DNA of 64,000 bases, from positions 62,001 to 126,000 of the forward strand of contig CAMYJW010000015.1 in assembly GCA_947258815.1 (NCBI GenBank), in the 5' to 3' direction. This document shows, one piece after another, positions 35,283 to 44,690 of this stretch (the stretch's first letter is position 1; every line of letters begins with the position of its first letter). The DNA is from an uncultured Sphingomonadaceae bacterium. Its GTDB lineage: Bacteria > Pseudomonadota > Alphaproteobacteria > Sphingomonadales > Sphingomonadaceae. The notes beneath the pieces were generated by a model that made no database searches, was not told the origin of the DNA, and was given only the letters and a program-made list of their open reading frames with translations. A program made the translations under genes and the position numbers.

Positions 35283-38200
35283 ATGAGCATTTTTGCAACT
35301 GAAGATTCTTCAGGAATGAATTCGGGTTCGCACCATTCACATCACTTGAACGTTTTAAATATTATTCCTGTTGACGATGCAACTCACGTCGCGGTGCAGG
35401 ATGGAAAATGGTCAGATCCGAATACCTGGGAATCCGGAACTCTCCCTGGGGAAGGCGCTATTGTCTTTATTCCCAACGGCCTATCGGTAAATTACGATGT
35501 AAAAAGCACAGTCGAGATCAGCGGGGTCCGCGTTGAAGGCGAACTGCATTTCGCGACAGATATTGATACAGAGTTGCACGTAGAAACAATTGTAACCGGC
35601 ATGCATTCGTATTTGTCTGTCGGAACGCAAGACAACCCTGTGGACGAGAACGTTACGGCCCGGATCGTGTTTACCGACGCGCCGATCGATCACGCGCTTG
35701 ACCCGGAGCAGCTTGGCCACGGCCTCGTCTCGCTTGGCGAAGTTGACATTCACGGCGCGAGCAAGACCCCTTATACCACGCTTAAATACCCGGTTCTTGC
35801 CGGGGAGAGCATCATTATGCTCGGCGAAGACGTATCGAACTGGCAGGTCGGTGACCAGATTCTGGTTGTCGGCACCGACGGTCGTGACAAGACCCAGGAT
35901 GAGATCCGCACGATCAGGCACATTTCGGAAAGTGGCCTGATCGAAGTGGATCGCCCATTTGAGTTCAATCACGCGCCGCCCGAAGGGTACAGCGATCTGG
36001 ACCTGTATGTTGCCGCCACTACACGAAATGTCATTCTGACATCGGAAAACCCGGATGGCACGCGCGGCCATGTGATGCTGATGAACGGCGAATCCGATAT
36101 CCGGTATGCCGAATTCGATGAACTGGGCCGAACCGATAAATCCATCCCCCTTGATCAGGATGGCAAGGCTCTTGACGGGGGAGACAATGTCGCGTCGCGA
36201 TATTCTTTGCACTTCCACGAAACCGGGGTGGAAAACGATTCGCCCATGGCAATTGCCTATGGCAACTCCATTCACGGCAACCCCGGCTGGGCCATTACGC
36301 ACCACAGTTCCACCGCAGCGATCGATTTCAACGTTGTTTTCGATGTGCAGGGCGCCGGTATCGTTGCCGAGGATGGCAACGAGCGCGGCCAGTGGGTCGG
36401 CAACCTTGTCACCAACGTGTATGGTGACGGGCAGCCCCGCAACTGGGAGCGCGATGAAAGCATGGGCGATTTCGGCCATGCAGGAGATGCCTTTGCTTCG
36501 GCAACGCGCTCATTGCTGCAGGTTGATAATATCGCGGCCAATTCGATAACCGCGTGGCAGTTCGTCGCCCTGCAGACCAGCTTTGATCTCAATGACGTGA
36601 GCGAACTCCAGTTCGATCCATACTCCACGCTCGATCAGGTTCCCGGATCGGAATATCCGATTGTGGGTTTCCACGGGAACACCGCGATTGCGGTGGATAC
36701 GGCGCTGAGTTCCGGGCACCGGCACATCATCACCGTGCGGCACATCACCGGCGATATCCTCAGCGATATTACCGATTTCACCGCCTGGGAAATATCCAAA
36801 CAGGCGATCAAGTTTGAGGAATACACCAGCGATTATGTGATCAAGGACACGCTGCTGATCGGCGTGGACACCAACGCACGCGGCCTGAGTTTGCCAAACA
36901 AACTTGACCAGACGACGCTGGTCAACGTGCATTTCGAGAACTTCGAGTACGGCATTCACGATGCCGGATACAACTATGAAGGCAAGTATGTCGACGTGAC
37001 GTTCAGCAATGTCCTTACGGAGATAGATGCTGAATTTTACGATAAGACCTACATGTTCGAAACGCATGAGCATCCGATCCTTGACGGTGACGATATCACG
37101 CCGATCGACAAGCCGTTTGTGACGCTGAAACCGGACTATGTCTGGGCCGACGGGCGTCAGGCATTCGACGATACGATCACGCCCGATGACAGCCGGTTCG
37201 TGATCCATGGTGAGATCACTGACAGCCTTGGCAGCTATATGATCGGCACCACGGTATGGAACAATCGAACCGAAAAGGCCGCGAACAAGCCAATCGAAGC
37301 GCGCGGGATCGCGAATATCAACAAGGTTGGCGAGGAGATTCCGTGGGCGCTGTCAAAGGACCGGACCGAGATCCTGTCTTCCGAAGAGCTGCTTGCCTAT
37401 CACGGTGCGACGCAGAAAAACGGCGAGTGGGTCATGGAATTGATCTACTGGATAACCGATCGCTTCACGGCAGAACACACGCCCGTGATCATCGATGTCA
37501 AGCTTGAAGGTTTCGATGAGGCTGTTCTTGCGAAATACGAAGTTCCCAACAAGGCGCTCCCCTCGGGCGAGATCACCCGCATCGATGTGAAGACGGGCGA
37601 TGTGCTTGATCTGGAAGATAACGTCGTAGGCTATGTCGATCTTTCCTATAATAAGGCGCACGAGGGCCATAATCATGGCGCGGGCGGCGAGCCTGCCGGC
37701 TCGGAAAAGCCGCCGCATGATGAACATGGCGATCACGAAGATGGTAGTCTCGGTGACGAGGGGGACTACGAGGAGGACCACCAACACCAGGACGATGGTC
37801 ACCAAGATGAGGATCGCGAAGACGAGGGCCACGAAGGCGGGGACCACGAAGGCGAAGGCCAAGAAGACGGGGATCACGAAGACGAGAGCCACGAAGACGA
37901 GGACCAAGAAGGTGAGGGCCATGAAGGGAACGAGGGTTCCGGACATGGCGACCCGGACGGCGAAGATAGCCCGCCACACGAAGAGACCCCGGACGAAGAT
38001 TCGGACGAGGGCGCCGATGCCGGGTCGGGCGATAGTATCTTCAAAGACCCGGGCGCGTCCGAAGATGGCGGTGCCGATCAGGGCGTGAAAGATCCCGTGA
38101 ATGACGATGCCATGCAAAACGATAAAGGTGTTGTCGTCACCATCAGCACATCGGCGTCGGAAACGTTGAAAGGTGAGGACGGAACCAGGGATGTCTTCGT

Positions 38201-38936
38201 CTATTCCGTGATGAATGAGGATTTACATGCAAGCGGTGTTCGCAATGCCGATGCAATCCGAAAATTCAACGCGGATGAGGGCGATCAGGTGGATTTGTCA
38301 GCGCTGCTGTCGGGATTTGATCCCAAGCAGCACGACGTTCACGATTTCGTGCGGTTCAGCGAAATTCATGCCGGAACACGGATCGAAGTTGATCTCGATG
38401 GCGCGGAAAACGGGGCGAACTTCGAATGGCTGGCGGTGTTGATCAAAACATCGGACTTCGGTTCGGTCGATGAAGCCGTTGAAGACGACGTCCTGATCCT
38501 GACGGCCGATCAGGAATTGAAGGACGGTGCGGCGGATGATGGCACGCAATACGGTGAAGGTGTTGTTGTTACGCAAAGCACATCGTCATCGGAAACGTTG
38601 AAAAGTGAAGGCGGAATGAAGGATGCCTTTGTCTATTCCCTGATGAATGAGGACTTCCACGCAAGTGGTGTTCGAAATGCCGATGCAATCCGAAACTTCA
38701 ATGCCGATGAAGGCGATTTGCTGGATTTGTCGCCGCTGCTGGCAGGTTTTGATCCCACGCAAAGCGACGTGCATGATTTCGTGCGGATCAACGAAATTCA
38801 TGCCGGGACGCGGATCGAAGTTGATCTGGATGGTGCTGAAAACGGAGCTAATTTCGAATGGCTGGCGGTTCTGATTGACGTTAAGGATATCGGCCCGCTT
38901 GATGATCTGATCCAGTCAGGCAACCTGATCGTCTGA
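35283..38936 (+). CDS. secreted G8-domain beta-helix protein with Asp/Glu/His-rich linker and two type I secretion repeats
   Basis: 1217 residues from ATG 35283 (GGAA six bases upstream). A G8 domain (~43-165: WSDPNTWESGTLPGEGAIVF) leads into a right-handed beta-helix-like region (to ~600), as in CEMIP/TMEM2-type and polysaccharide-active proteins. Residues ~790-935 are almost only Asp, Glu, His and Gly. Two ~125-residue repeats follow (~948-1076, ~1094-1217), each with HASGVRNADAIR, VDLDGAENGANFEWLAVLI; they resemble the VC_A0849-type type I secretion target domain. There is no Sec signal. It is probably exported to act on or bind surface polysaccharide. Confidence 0.8.
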   Translation: MSIFATEDSSGMNSGSHHSHHLNVLNIIPVDDATHVAVQDGKWSDPNTWESGTLPGEGAIVFIPNGLSVNYDVKSTVEISGVRVEGELHFATDIDTELHVETIVTGMHSYLSVGTQDNPVDENVTARIVFTDAPIDHALDPEQLGHGLVSLGEVDIHGASKTPYTTLKYPVLAGESIIMLGEDVSNWQVGDQILVVGTDGRDKTQDEIRTIRHISESGLIEVDRPFEFNHAPPEGYSDLDLYVAATTRNVILTSENPDGTRGHVMLMNGESDIRYAEFDELGRTDKSIPLDQDGKALDGGDNVASRYSLHFHETGVENDSPMAIAYGNSIHGNPGWAITHHSSTAAIDFNVVFDVQGAGIVAEDGNERGQWVGNLVTNVYGDGQPRNWERDESMGDFGHAGDAFASATRSLLQVDNIAANSITAWQFVALQTSFDLNDVSELQFDPYSTLDQVPGSEYPIVGFHGNTAIAVDTALSSGHRHIITVRHITGDILSDITDFTAWEISKQAIKFEEYTSDYVIKDTLLIGVDTNARGLSLPNKLDQTTLVNVHFENFEYGIHDAGYNYEGKYVDVTFSNVLTEIDAEFYDKTYMFETHEHPILDGDDITPIDKPFVTLKPDYVWADGRQAFDDTITPDDSRFVIHGEITDSLGSYMIGTTVWNNRTEKAANKPIEARGIANINKVGEEIPWALSKDRTEILSSEELLAYHGATQKNGEWVMELIYWITDRFTAEHTPVIIDVKLEGFDEAVLAKYEVPNKALPSGEITRIDVKTGDVLDLEDNVVGYVDLSYNKAHEGHNHGAGGEPAGSEKPPHDEHGDHEDGSLGDEGDYEEDHQHQDDGHQDEDREDEGHEGGDHEGEGQEDGDHEDESHEDEDQEGEGHEGNEGSGHGDPDGEDSPPHEETPDEDSDEGADAGSGDSIFKDPGASEDGGADQGVKDPVNDDAMQNDKGVVVTISTSASETLKGEDGTRDVFVYSVMNEDLHASGVRNADAIRKFNADEGDQVDLSALLSGFDPKQHDVHDFVRFSEIHAGTRIEVDLDGAENGANFEWLAVLIKTSDFGSVDEAVEDDVLILTADQELKDGAADDGTQYGEGVVVTQSTSSSETLKSEGGMKDAFVYSLMNEDFHASGVRNADAIRNFNADEGDLLDLSPLLAGFDPTQSDVHDFVRINEIHAGTRIEVDLDGAENGANFEWLAVLIDVKDIGPLDDLIQSGNLIV

Positions 38937-38961
38937 CTGTGCCGCATCAGGGCGCTATGTG

Positions 38962-39001
38962 AAAAAGCCGGGTTGAAGCGCATGCTCCAATCCGGCTTTT
39001 T
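38962..39001 (+). terminator. rho-independent terminator
   Basis: AAAAAGCCGGGTTG pairs with CAATCCGGCTTTTT around a GC-containing loop, followed by T residues, 25 bp after the G8 protein stop. A strong hairpin with U-tract. Confidence 0.85.
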
Positions 39002-39081
39002 GATTGGCCTTAGGGCGTTTTCCGTTCAAGCTGGCGCGAACGAAAAAGCAACGCTTATGCGCCGCGCGGGCTTATCGCGGC

Positions 39082-39106
39082 TTCCGATCCCGATTGATCG
39101 GAAATC
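39082..39106. repeat. 25-bp dispersed repeat, copy 1
   Basis: TTCCGATCCCGATTGATCGG and the next five bases. A close copy lies at 40420-40444 in the same orientation. The unit is an imperfect inverted repeat (TTCCGATC...GATCGGAA). The two copies flank the SleB-type gene. Confidence 0.6.
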
Positions 39107-39165
39107 ACACTAAGGGGCGTTCGCGCTGCGTCTGTTGGCACCACAGGCGGCCTGTCCATCACCGC

Positions 39166-40389
39166 TCAGCCCCTCGATTGATGGCTGAGGCATTGATCCC
39201 GGTCGGGTCTTTGCGCCTCCGCACAATTCCAGCGCGCGCGCGGCTTGTCCGCCGATGGATCAACCAGATAATGGAAAGACATTGTCTGCAGATCGGATGT
39301 GCTTGCCGGTAATTGGGTTGGGTGCTTCGCGCCTTTCCATGCCATGAAAATACACCGCTGCCGGTTTCCGCATGCCTTGCTGGCGGCGGCGGGATAGAGG
39401 TCCGGCGACAGTCCTTCGGGCAAGGATACCATGAACACATTGGCGTTCCTTGCGGTTGGCTCAAACCGCAGGGGTGACGCGGACGCGGATGCCGCAACAA
39501 CGCCGGACTTGCCGCCATGATTGCCCGGCAATGTCAGCGCCGTTTCGCCGCCCCCTTGCTTCTCATCGTCGGGCATGGCTTTGTGCGATTCGAACAGGCG
39601 TGACAGTTTTGCCTGATTGGGCTCATGTCCGGCGTGCGCGCGGTTGAACGCCGCAGGCTGCCCCGATGTGCCGTTCCATCTGAAAAACAGATGTGTCTGG
39701 ACGGCCGCGATCTTAAGCAGGCTTGCGCTCCAGTACGGCGACACCCAGTCCGTGTGATAATGTGTGGCATATCCAACCGTCGGGTCCACTGCGCCGGCCA
39801 GCGCCTGCATGGCAACGGCGCGGGCCCGCTGGATCGCGGCCTTGCTCGGCGTGCGATTGAGCGCTCCGTCGCAGGTGAAGGTGAACTGGCAGCCGGTGGA
39901 GCGATCCGATCCCTGGAACACAACCGCGCAGATGGTGTTTGGGAAGGCAGGGTGTTTCAGCCGGTTGATAACCACCTGAATGACAGCGCGCTGACCGACC
40001 TCGGTATCGCCTGCCTCGAACAGGGCGGCGGCGGCCAGACAATCGACCGCGCGCCACAGGTCAGGCGCGGAAGATTTCAGCACGAACGGCTCGGGAGCCG
40101 GTGTCGCCTCGCTTGCGATCGGGATTGCCGCGTTCAGTTTCCTGGCCTGCTCTCTGGCCAGGGGTGCGCCGCTGGTGGGCATGACTAATGATGGCCTGCC
40201 CGCGTCAGTTTGAAGCGGGGAGGCGAAAGGCACATCTTGCGCGGAGCGATTGCCGAAGCTCAGCGCCATGCCGGAGCCGGGAAGCGCCAGCAGGCTGTAT
40301 AACGTCACCAGCAGTCCAGACGCGACCAAAGCCGCCACGCCGCTTATGGCAACTGATTTTACTGCCTTGCTGATCTCAATCTCTGCCAT
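39166..40389 (-). CDS. SleB-type cell wall hydrolase
   Basis: 407 residues. One transmembrane helix near the N-terminus (VAISGVAALVASGLLVTLYS) anchors it to the inner membrane. The Hydrolase_2/SleB domain (~112-260) begins LWRAVDCLAAAALFEAGDTE with the conserved Glu and continues QRAVIQVVINRLKHPAFPNT and THYHTDWVSPYWS. Such proteins cleave peptidoglycan. The C-terminal ~150 residues are unassigned. ATG 40389 is chosen although GGAG is unusually close (two bases). It is divergent from the glycosyltransferase gene; wall opening may assist polysaccharide or type I export. Confidence 0.85.
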   Translation of the reverse strand: MAEIEISKAVKSVAISGVAALVASGLLVTLYSLLALPGSGMALSFGNRSAQDVPFASPLQTDAGRPSLVMPTSGAPLAREQARKLNAAIPIASEATPAPEPFVLKSSAPDLWRAVDCLAAAALFEAGDTEVGQRAVIQVVINRLKHPAFPNTICAVVFQGSDRSTGCQFTFTCDGALNRTPSKAAIQRARAVAMQALAGAVDPTVGYATHYHTDWVSPYWSASLLKIAAVQTHLFFRWNGTSGQPAAFNRAHAGHEPNQAKLSRLFESHKAMPDDEKQGGGETALTLPGNHGGKSGVVAASASASPLRFEPTARNANVFMVSLPEGLSPDLYPAAASKACGNRQRCIFMAWKGAKHPTQLPASTSDLQTMSFHYLVDPSADKPRARWNCAEAQRPDRDQCLSHQSRG

Positions 40390-40419
40390 CGCTCCGGTCA
40401 ATATTCCGTTTGGAGCGTT

Positions 40420-40444
40420 TTCCGATCCCGATTGACTGGAAATC
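40420..40444. repeat. 25-bp dispersed repeat, copy 2
   Basis: TTCCGATCCCGATTGACTGG plus AAATC, upstream of the SleB-type start. It differs from copy 1 by the TC to CT change in the second arm. Confidence 0.6.
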
Positions 40445-40488
40445 GTTCCAACCCGATTCACGGCGTTCAATGACCATAGCGGATTCCA

Positions 40489-40505
40489 ATATTGCAACGC
40501 AATAT
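40489..40505. promoter_or_regulatory. palindrome ATATTGC-AAC-GCAATAT
   Basis: Perfect 7-bp arms around AAC, between the divergent SleB-type and glycosyltransferase genes. A candidate dimeric regulator site. Confidence 0.45.
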
Positions 40506-40580
40506 GATTCATCTGGCAACAAAACGTCGAGGTTTTCTATGTATTCTGCGCAGGTGCGCGCGCAGGAAACAGTAATGATG

Positions 40581-40592
40581 TTGCGTTGCAAT
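40581..40592. promoter_or_regulatory. candidate regulator site TTGCGTTGCAAT
   Basis: Same core as the reverse strand of 40489-40505, 68 bp upstream of the glycosyltransferase TTG start. Confidence 0.4.
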
Positions 40593-40659
40593 GTGAATGT
40601 TGACGTGCCCGAGCAGGTTGTGCGATCAGATGGCAAGGTAACCGAAAAGGCTATAAACC

Positions 40660-41517
40660 TTGCGTGGTCTCTGGCGTATTCGCCGCTTTCTGGAACAGCG
40701 CCGTCTCAGCAGTCTGGCTGACCGCGCACGCCGCACGGTTGCCGGCTTCCCCCGGCGGCGAGAGCAGGTGAAGCACCCCTTCAAGGCGCCGCTGATCGTG
40801 ACGCTGACTTCGTACACTCCCAGATTTCCGGGCTTGAGCAAGACACTGATCAGCCTGCTGGATCAGTCGATGGCGGCCGATCGCACCGTCTTGTGGATTG
40901 CGGAAGATGAAATCGCACAACTGCCCGGCGATGTGCGGGATCTTGAGGCGCATGGGCTTGAGATTCGTGCGTGCGCTGACCTTAAATCGTTCAAAAAGCT
41001 GATTCCGGCGCTGTCGATGTGGGAAGATGCCTGCTTCGTTACCGCGGATGACGATGTTTTTTATCCCGATAACTGGCTTGAAAGCCTTGTCGCGGCGGCG
41101 GTCAGCGATCCGGGCTGCGTGATCGGCAGCCGCGTTCACGTCGCACACCTCGATGCCGGGGGGCGGATGAAGCCATACAGCAGCTGGCAGCTGGCCACGG
41201 GCAAGCGACGGATCACTGCGCATAACGCGCGGCTGTTTCCCACCGGCGTTGGCGGAATTCTCTATCCTCCACGCGCGTTTGCCAAAGGCGTGCTTGATGA
41301 GGATGCGTTTATGAAACTGTGTCCGCACGGGGATGACATCTGGTTTTTCTGGATGGCCCGAATGGCGGGAACCGGCCATCGCCGATCGCGCGACTGGTTC
41401 GATATATACAGCTGGTCCGGATCGCAGGAAGTTGCCTTGTATAACGACAACCTGCTTGGCAATCGCAACGATTTGCAGATCAGGGCGATGGAAGACCATT
41501 TCGGTCCGGTGCCTTGA
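40660..41517 (+). CDS. GT-A-fold glycosyltransferase
   Basis: 285 residues with a GT2-like nucleotide-binding start (PLIVTLTSYTPRFPGLSKTL), a DxD site at D130-D132 (TADDDVFY) and the late motif HGDDIWFFWMA. It would transfer a sugar from a nucleotide donor to a lipid-linked intermediate or surface glycan. The start is TTG 40660 with AAAAGG nine bases upstream; no ATG fits the conserved N-terminus. It is convergent with the acyltransferase gene 43 bp away. Confidence 0.8.
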   Translation: MRGLWRIRRFLEQRRLSSLADRARRTVAGFPRRREQVKHPFKAPLIVTLTSYTPRFPGLSKTLISLLDQSMAADRTVLWIAEDEIAQLPGDVRDLEAHGLEIRACADLKSFKKLIPALSMWEDACFVTADDDVFYPDNWLESLVAAAVSDPGCVIGSRVHVAHLDAGGRMKPYSSWQLATGKRRITAHNARLFPTGVGGILYPPRAFAKGVLDEDAFMKLCPHGDDIWFFWMARMAGTGHRRSRDWFDIYSWSGSQEVALYNDNLLGNRNDLQIRAMEDHFGPVP

Positions 41518-41560
41518 GCAAAGGCGGACAGGGCGCGCGGGGCGCCTCCCGCTAAGCGTC

Positions 41561-42688
41561 CTATCGCTGTATCAGTTTTCGTTTGAGCCGGGCGCGCGAT
41601 GGCGCATCGAAAATTCGCCCAATCGCCAGAGAAATTGCGGAAATGACCACCAGATAGAAGGCAATTTTGCCAAACCCGCCACCGGGCATCATCGTTGCGA
41701 TCGGCTGGAGCAGATCAAGCAGCGGGTAGTGCAGAATGTAGAGCGGATAGGAAAGTTCAGCACTCAGTCTGGCTGCGGGCTTCCAGATGCCGGTCGGCTC
41801 ACGCTGGCAGCCTGACATCACGATAAGCGGAAAAGCAACGAAAACCGCGCCGATCAGGATGACCTTCTCCCATGCGTCCTCACGCGCGGGCAGGATGAGG
41901 ATCGCCAGAAGGACGATCGCCAGAAACCACATGGGCATGCCAAGCGATGGCAGCGATCCGGTTCGATGGAGATCGAAGATCAGCACGCCCGCGAAGAACG
42001 GAAAGGTCACTCTCAACAGGCCGTGCGCAAGCGTATCGAAAGTGTAGCCGACGGCCAGTCCGGCCTCGGTAAATGCCACCATGTAAAACAGGCAGGCGCC
42101 CGATGTGACGACGATACCGATCAACGCCGTGCGGTTCAGGAACCGCGCAAGCAATGCATAAGCCAGATTCGCCAGAATCTCGTAAAAGATCGACCATGAA
42201 GGCTGGTTGGTGGCAAATGGCTGGCGAACAAGAAATGGCGGGGCGGGCAATGCCAGAACGGCGAAAAACAGGGCGGCGACCGCCTTCAACACCCCGCCCA
42301 TGTAGTGTTCGTCCAGTGCCCTGATCACAAGCGCAAGCGTGCCGAGCAGCGCACCCAGCACGATCAGCGGCGCAAGCCTGACCGCGCGGATCAGTCCGAA
42401 CGCCCGGAAGCGCATGCGGTTTGAGGCCAGCCGATCCCCATAAGCAAAGGCGATCACGAAGCCGCTCAGCATGAAGAAGAAGTCAACGGCGAGATAGGCA
42501 TGATCGACGCTGATGGTTTCGATCAGCCATCTGCGGTGGAACACCAGCACAGCAATCGCGGCGACACCGCGCAGACCATCCAACGCAAGGAAATGCTGCC
42601 TGGCCTCGGTTTCGCCACCCGGATTGTCTGCGCGTGTACCCACCGGCCGGGCTGAAACGGGTTCGATTGCCGCAGTCTGATCTTTCAT
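41561..42688 (-). CDS. membrane O-acyltransferase (acyltransferase_3)
   Basis: 375 residues from ATG 42688, with about ten hydrophobic helices. N-terminal FLALDGLRGVAAIAVLVFHR carries the LRG and catalytic His of the family, and FFFMLSGFVIAFAYG follows. Such enzymes move acetyl or similar groups across the inner membrane onto sugars of polysaccharide or lipid carriers. There is no SGNH domain, unlike the larger acyltransferase at 46321-48264. The 23 upstream residues in frame are not family-like, so the shorter start is preferred. Confidence 0.88.
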   Translation of the reverse strand: MKDQTAAIEPVSARPVGTRADNPGGETEARQHFLALDGLRGVAAIAVLVFHRRWLIETISVDHAYLAVDFFFMLSGFVIAFAYGDRLASNRMRFRAFGLIRAVRLAPLIVLGALLGTLALVIRALDEHYMGGVLKAVAALFFAVLALPAPPFLVRQPFATNQPSWSIFYEILANLAYALLARFLNRTALIGIVVTSGACLFYMVAFTEAGLAVGYTFDTLAHGLLRVTFPFFAGVLIFDLHRTGSLPSLGMPMWFLAIVLLAILILPAREDAWEKVILIGAVFVAFPLIVMSGCQREPTGIWKPAARLSAELSYPLYILHYPLLDLLQPIATMMPGGGFGKIAFYLVVISAISLAIGRIFDAPSRARLKRKLIQR

Positions 42689-43208
42689 TTCATAAATCCG
42701 CCGTGAAAGCAGTGTACCGGGTAGCCGGGCAAGAAAATCGGATCGGGTAACGGCCAAACCGTGCCGTTATACTCCTGATTCGGGAAGTATTCGGCATTGT
42801 CATGCAGGATACAAGGGTTTATTGTGCAATGCAGCATTGCTAGCATGGCCAAAGCACTTCTTCTGTGCCCAACCAAGGATGGAAGGTGATTCGCATGTCT
42901 CGTAAATGGTCGGGGCGCCGCCGCCTCAATTCGGTTCACCGCCGGGCAGCGTATCGCGGATGTGCGCGGTGATTGCTTTCGGGCATCGCATCCGATCGCG
43001 CGGATCGTCGGGCAAATGCCGATGACAGTTGCGATCTCCCGCCCGTGTGCGCCGGTTCATTCGGCCGGAGCCTTGCCGGGAGATGTCACGCGAGGGCCAT
43101 GTCCCGGCGGCGCACGGCCAATACTGGCCACGATGGTTCGGAGCAGCGAGTTTGCCTGAGCCGACGAAACCCGGACAGGTCAATCCCGACCCGGACGGGG
43201 ATCGGCCG
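42689..43208. other. divergent intergenic region
   Basis: 520 bp between the acyltransferase and flippase starts. A frame open from 43029 joins the flippase but has no family similarity. The region holds the palindrome GCAATGC-A-GCATTGC at 42826-42840. No RNA gene was recognised. Confidence 0.4.
42826..42840. promoter_or_regulatory. palindrome GCAATGC-A-GCATTGC
   Basis: Perfect 7-bp arms with a one-base centre, in the divergent gap between acyltransferase and flippase genes. It shares TTGC/GCAA half-sites with the 40489 motif but not its spacing. Confidence 0.35.
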
Positions 43209-44690
43209 ATGGGAATGGGCAAGGTTGCGCTTAACGGTGGCAGTTGGCTGATGCTGACACAGGTTCTGCGTGTCGGGTTGACGATGCTTTCAACCGTTCT
43301 GATCGCACGCCTGCTTACGCCCGACGATTTTGGCGTTATGGCGATGGCCGCGCCGATCCTGACGCTGATGACGATCCTGCAGGAAGCGGGGCTTTCCGCG
43401 GCGACCATTCAGGCCCGAACGATCAGGCCCGAACAATCCAATGCGCTGTTCTGGACGAATGTGCTGATCGGTGCGGTCGGCGCTGTTCTGCTTGTTCTGA
43501 TCAGCCCGCTGGTCACGCAGTTTTACGGTGATGAGCGGGCTGGCCAGATCGCCGCTTTCAGCGGGTTTGGCTTGCTGGCAACAGCCGCCGGGTTGCAACA
43601 TGCGGCGCTGCTTTCGCGTTCCATGCAGTTTGGCAAGATCGCAAGAGCTGAAATCGCGGGGATGATGACGAATTATGGCCTGGCCTTTGTTCTTGCGCTG
43701 ACTTTGCGAAGTTACTGGGCGCTGTTTCTGGGCGCGGTATCGGGTCAGGTGGTGCAGACTTTGATGCTCTGGCTGTCAATGAAGTTCCGGCCGCGCATGC
43801 CGTCCATCGCTGCGGCGCGGCCATTCATGAATTTCGGCGCCAACCTGACTGGCTCCACGCTGATGGGGTTTCTTGTCAGGAATGCCGATACGGTGTTCGT
43901 CGCCCGGTTTCACGGCTCTGCCGTCGCTGGCCTGTATGATCGCAGTTATAAACTGATGCTGATGCCGGTTCAGAACATCAACGCGCCGGTGAACAAGCTT
44001 TTGCAGCCAGCTCTTGCACGGTTGCGCGACGATCCGGAACAGTATCGGCGCATCTTCAACCTTGGCCAGCGCGCGGTGATGTTTGTCAGTGCGCCCGGTG
44101 TGGCCGTTGCCGCGATCATGAGTGACAGGCTTATGGTGTGGCTGCTTGGTCCGCAGTGGGAAGCGGCTGGGCCGATTTTCTTCTGGCTGGGGCTGTGCGG
44201 GCTTATGCAGCCGATTGCCAACCTCACCGGACTTTTGTTCATCACGACAGATCGCGCGAAGCAGATGTTCCACTGGGGTATTTTCTCAGCGATTCTGACG
44301 CTTGGCGGTTTCGCAATTGCCGCGCCATATGGCGCAGAAGCCGTCGCGGCCAGCCTGTTCATCACGTCGCTTCTGCGTTGCCCGATCCTTTATATCTGGG
44401 CGTCGGCCTCTACACCCGTGACCGCAACGGATGTTTTCGCCGCGCAGATCGAGCCGGTTATCGGCGCTGTGGCCGTTGCACTGGCTGCGCGCCATTTTGG
44501 CCAGGGGGTGCAGTTCCTCCCCTTGTTCCTCGGGACTGCGTGCCTCGCTTATCTGGCCGCGTTCGTGACATCGCACCTCACACGCGATGGGCGGCAGTGG
44601 ACCTGGGAACTGGCCAGATTCGCAATCGATAACGGCAAACGCTTCCTGATCAGATCGAGAAATTTCCAGCAAACTACGGGTGAAATTTGA
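43209..44690 (+). CDS. polysaccharide flippase (Wzx/MOP superfamily)
   Basis: 493 residues from ATG 43209, about 12-14 transmembrane helices. The N-terminus GSWLMLTQVLRVGLTMLSTV, RLLTPDDFGVMAMA and the central LMLMPVQNINAPVNKLLQPA are typical of the GumJ/WzxC-like polysaccharide_synt_3 group. It should move lipid-linked repeat units to the periplasmic face for polymerisation. Its stop overlaps the next start (TGATG), so it is cotranslated with the acetyltransferase. Confidence 0.9.
   Translation: MGMGKVALNGGSWLMLTQVLRVGLTMLSTVLIARLLTPDDFGVMAMAAPILTLMTILQEAGLSAATIQARTIRPEQSNALFWTNVLIGAVGAVLLVLISPLVTQFYGDERAGQIAAFSGFGLLATAAGLQHAALLSRSMQFGKIARAEIAGMMTNYGLAFVLALTLRSYWALFLGAVSGQVVQTLMLWLSMKFRPRMPSIAAARPFMNFGANLTGSTLMGFLVRNADTVFVARFHGSAVAGLYDRSYKLMLMPVQNINAPVNKLLQPALARLRDDPEQYRRIFNLGQRAVMFVSAPGVAVAAIMSDRLMVWLLGPQWEAAGPIFFWLGLCGLMQPIANLTGLLFITTDRAKQMFHWGIFSAILTLGGFAIAAPYGAEAVAASLFITSLLRCPILYIWASASTPVTATDVFAAQIEPVIGAVAVALAARHFGQGVQFLPLFLGTACLAYLAAFVTSHLTRDGRQWTWELARFAIDNGKRFLIRSRNFQQTTGEI

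Noticed and set aside
43029..43208. 60-codon N-terminal extension of the flippase
   Set aside because: Composition is Arg/Pro-rich and precedes the normal family start at ATG 43209.
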